Positions 63,952 to 64,000 of a stretch of DNA of 64,000 nucleotides are shown piece by piece; positions within the stretch are counted from its first letter, which is position 1, and each line of letters starts with the position of its first letter. The notes under the pieces were generated by a model, which saw nothing but the letters and a program-made list of their open reading frames with translations, did no database searches and was not told where the DNA came from. Source of the DNA: an uncultured Opitutia bacterium (GTDB lineage Bacteria > Verrucomicrobiota > Verrucomicrobiia > Opitutales > UBA953); assembly GCA_945957395.1 (NCBI GenBank), contig CAMFKE010000002.1, positions 62,001 through 126,000 on the forward strand. The letters are read 5' to 3'. A program made the position numbers and the translations under genes.

Positions 63952-64000
63952 TTAGAAATACCCGATGACGTTGAAAATCACGGCGAACAGCGCGTCGGCC
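63952..64000 (-). CDS. mlaE: MlaE-type permease, C-terminal end (partial)
   Basis: The last 15 residues read ADALFAVIFNVIGYF then stop, the usual closing helix of MlaE/YrbE permeases (consensus around 'DALF..IF.VLG'). The rest lies beyond the window. Its stop lies 1 base before the mlaF ATG, indicating a tight operon. Confidence 0.8.
   Translation of the reverse strand, partial: ADALFAVIFNVIGYF

Overview
The window is 64 kb of GC-rich, densely packed bacterial chromosome. The gene set is Gram-negative: tripartite efflux, an outer-membrane factor, an Mla-type lipid transport operon and lipoproteins. Several families (DUF5069, an McsA-like UVR protein, SufBCD with a Fur regulator, a spherulin-4-like hydrolase) together with the GC-rich codon use point to Verrucomicrobiota, probably Opitutales. 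That assignment is an inference from gene content, since no rRNA is present. I see no tRNA, rRNA, CRISPR array, transposase, integrase or phage gene. The longest stretch without a gene is about 295 bp.

Layout: 1-6.8 kb holds the end of an efflux adaptor, malate dehydrogenase, and a TetR (CecR-like)/MacA/MacB/NodT efflux operon that lies between two identical 48-bp terminator copies. 6.8-13.3 kb is assimilatory sulfate reduction: cysI-cysH-cysD-cysNC on the minus strand, divergent from a siroheme methyltransferase. 13.3-15.5 kb is a cupin/DUF2249/HPP operon divergent from a Crp/Fnr regulator, with an FNR/DNR-type site between them. 15.7-24.6 kb carries an S41 protease, a MATE transporter with a 13-C tract after its start codon, acpP-fabG, a His-rich Fur protein, a sugar nucleotidyltransferase, DUF2252, DedA and a GH16 enzyme. 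24.6-29.8 kb is a YbhGFSR-like ABC export operon. 29.9-40.3 kb is mixed housekeeping: transglutaminase-like protein, isochorismate synthase, McsA-like protein, methyltransferase, MazG, YgjP-like peptidase, DAHP synthase and PurH.

40.5-45.0 kb is a fur-sufC-sufB-sufD iron-sulfur operon. 45.2-51 kb has ppnP, metF, a tiny lipoprotein, two proteins of unknown function, IlvE and a third Fur protein. 51.2-56 kb has a spherulin-4-like secreted hydrolase, a phosphotransacetylase split into two adjacent genes, and TatD. 56-64 kb has transketolase, a large unrecognised protein, and an operon running mlaE-mlaF-mlaD-PqiC-like lipoprotein-DUF5069-lipoate ligase.

Four themes stand out. (1) The efflux cassette is bracketed by a 48-bp direct repeat. 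(2) At least six intergenic regions hold inverted repeats built from short reiterated words, with a different word at each site, concentrated in the cys and suf operons. (3) Several near-perfect palindromes sit in divergent promoters (cysI/cobA, cupin/crp, fur, ppnP/metF). (4) Phosphotransacetylase is split into a regulatory and a catalytic gene. No wholly new multi-gene system is evident; these points and the unrecognised proteins are the best leads.
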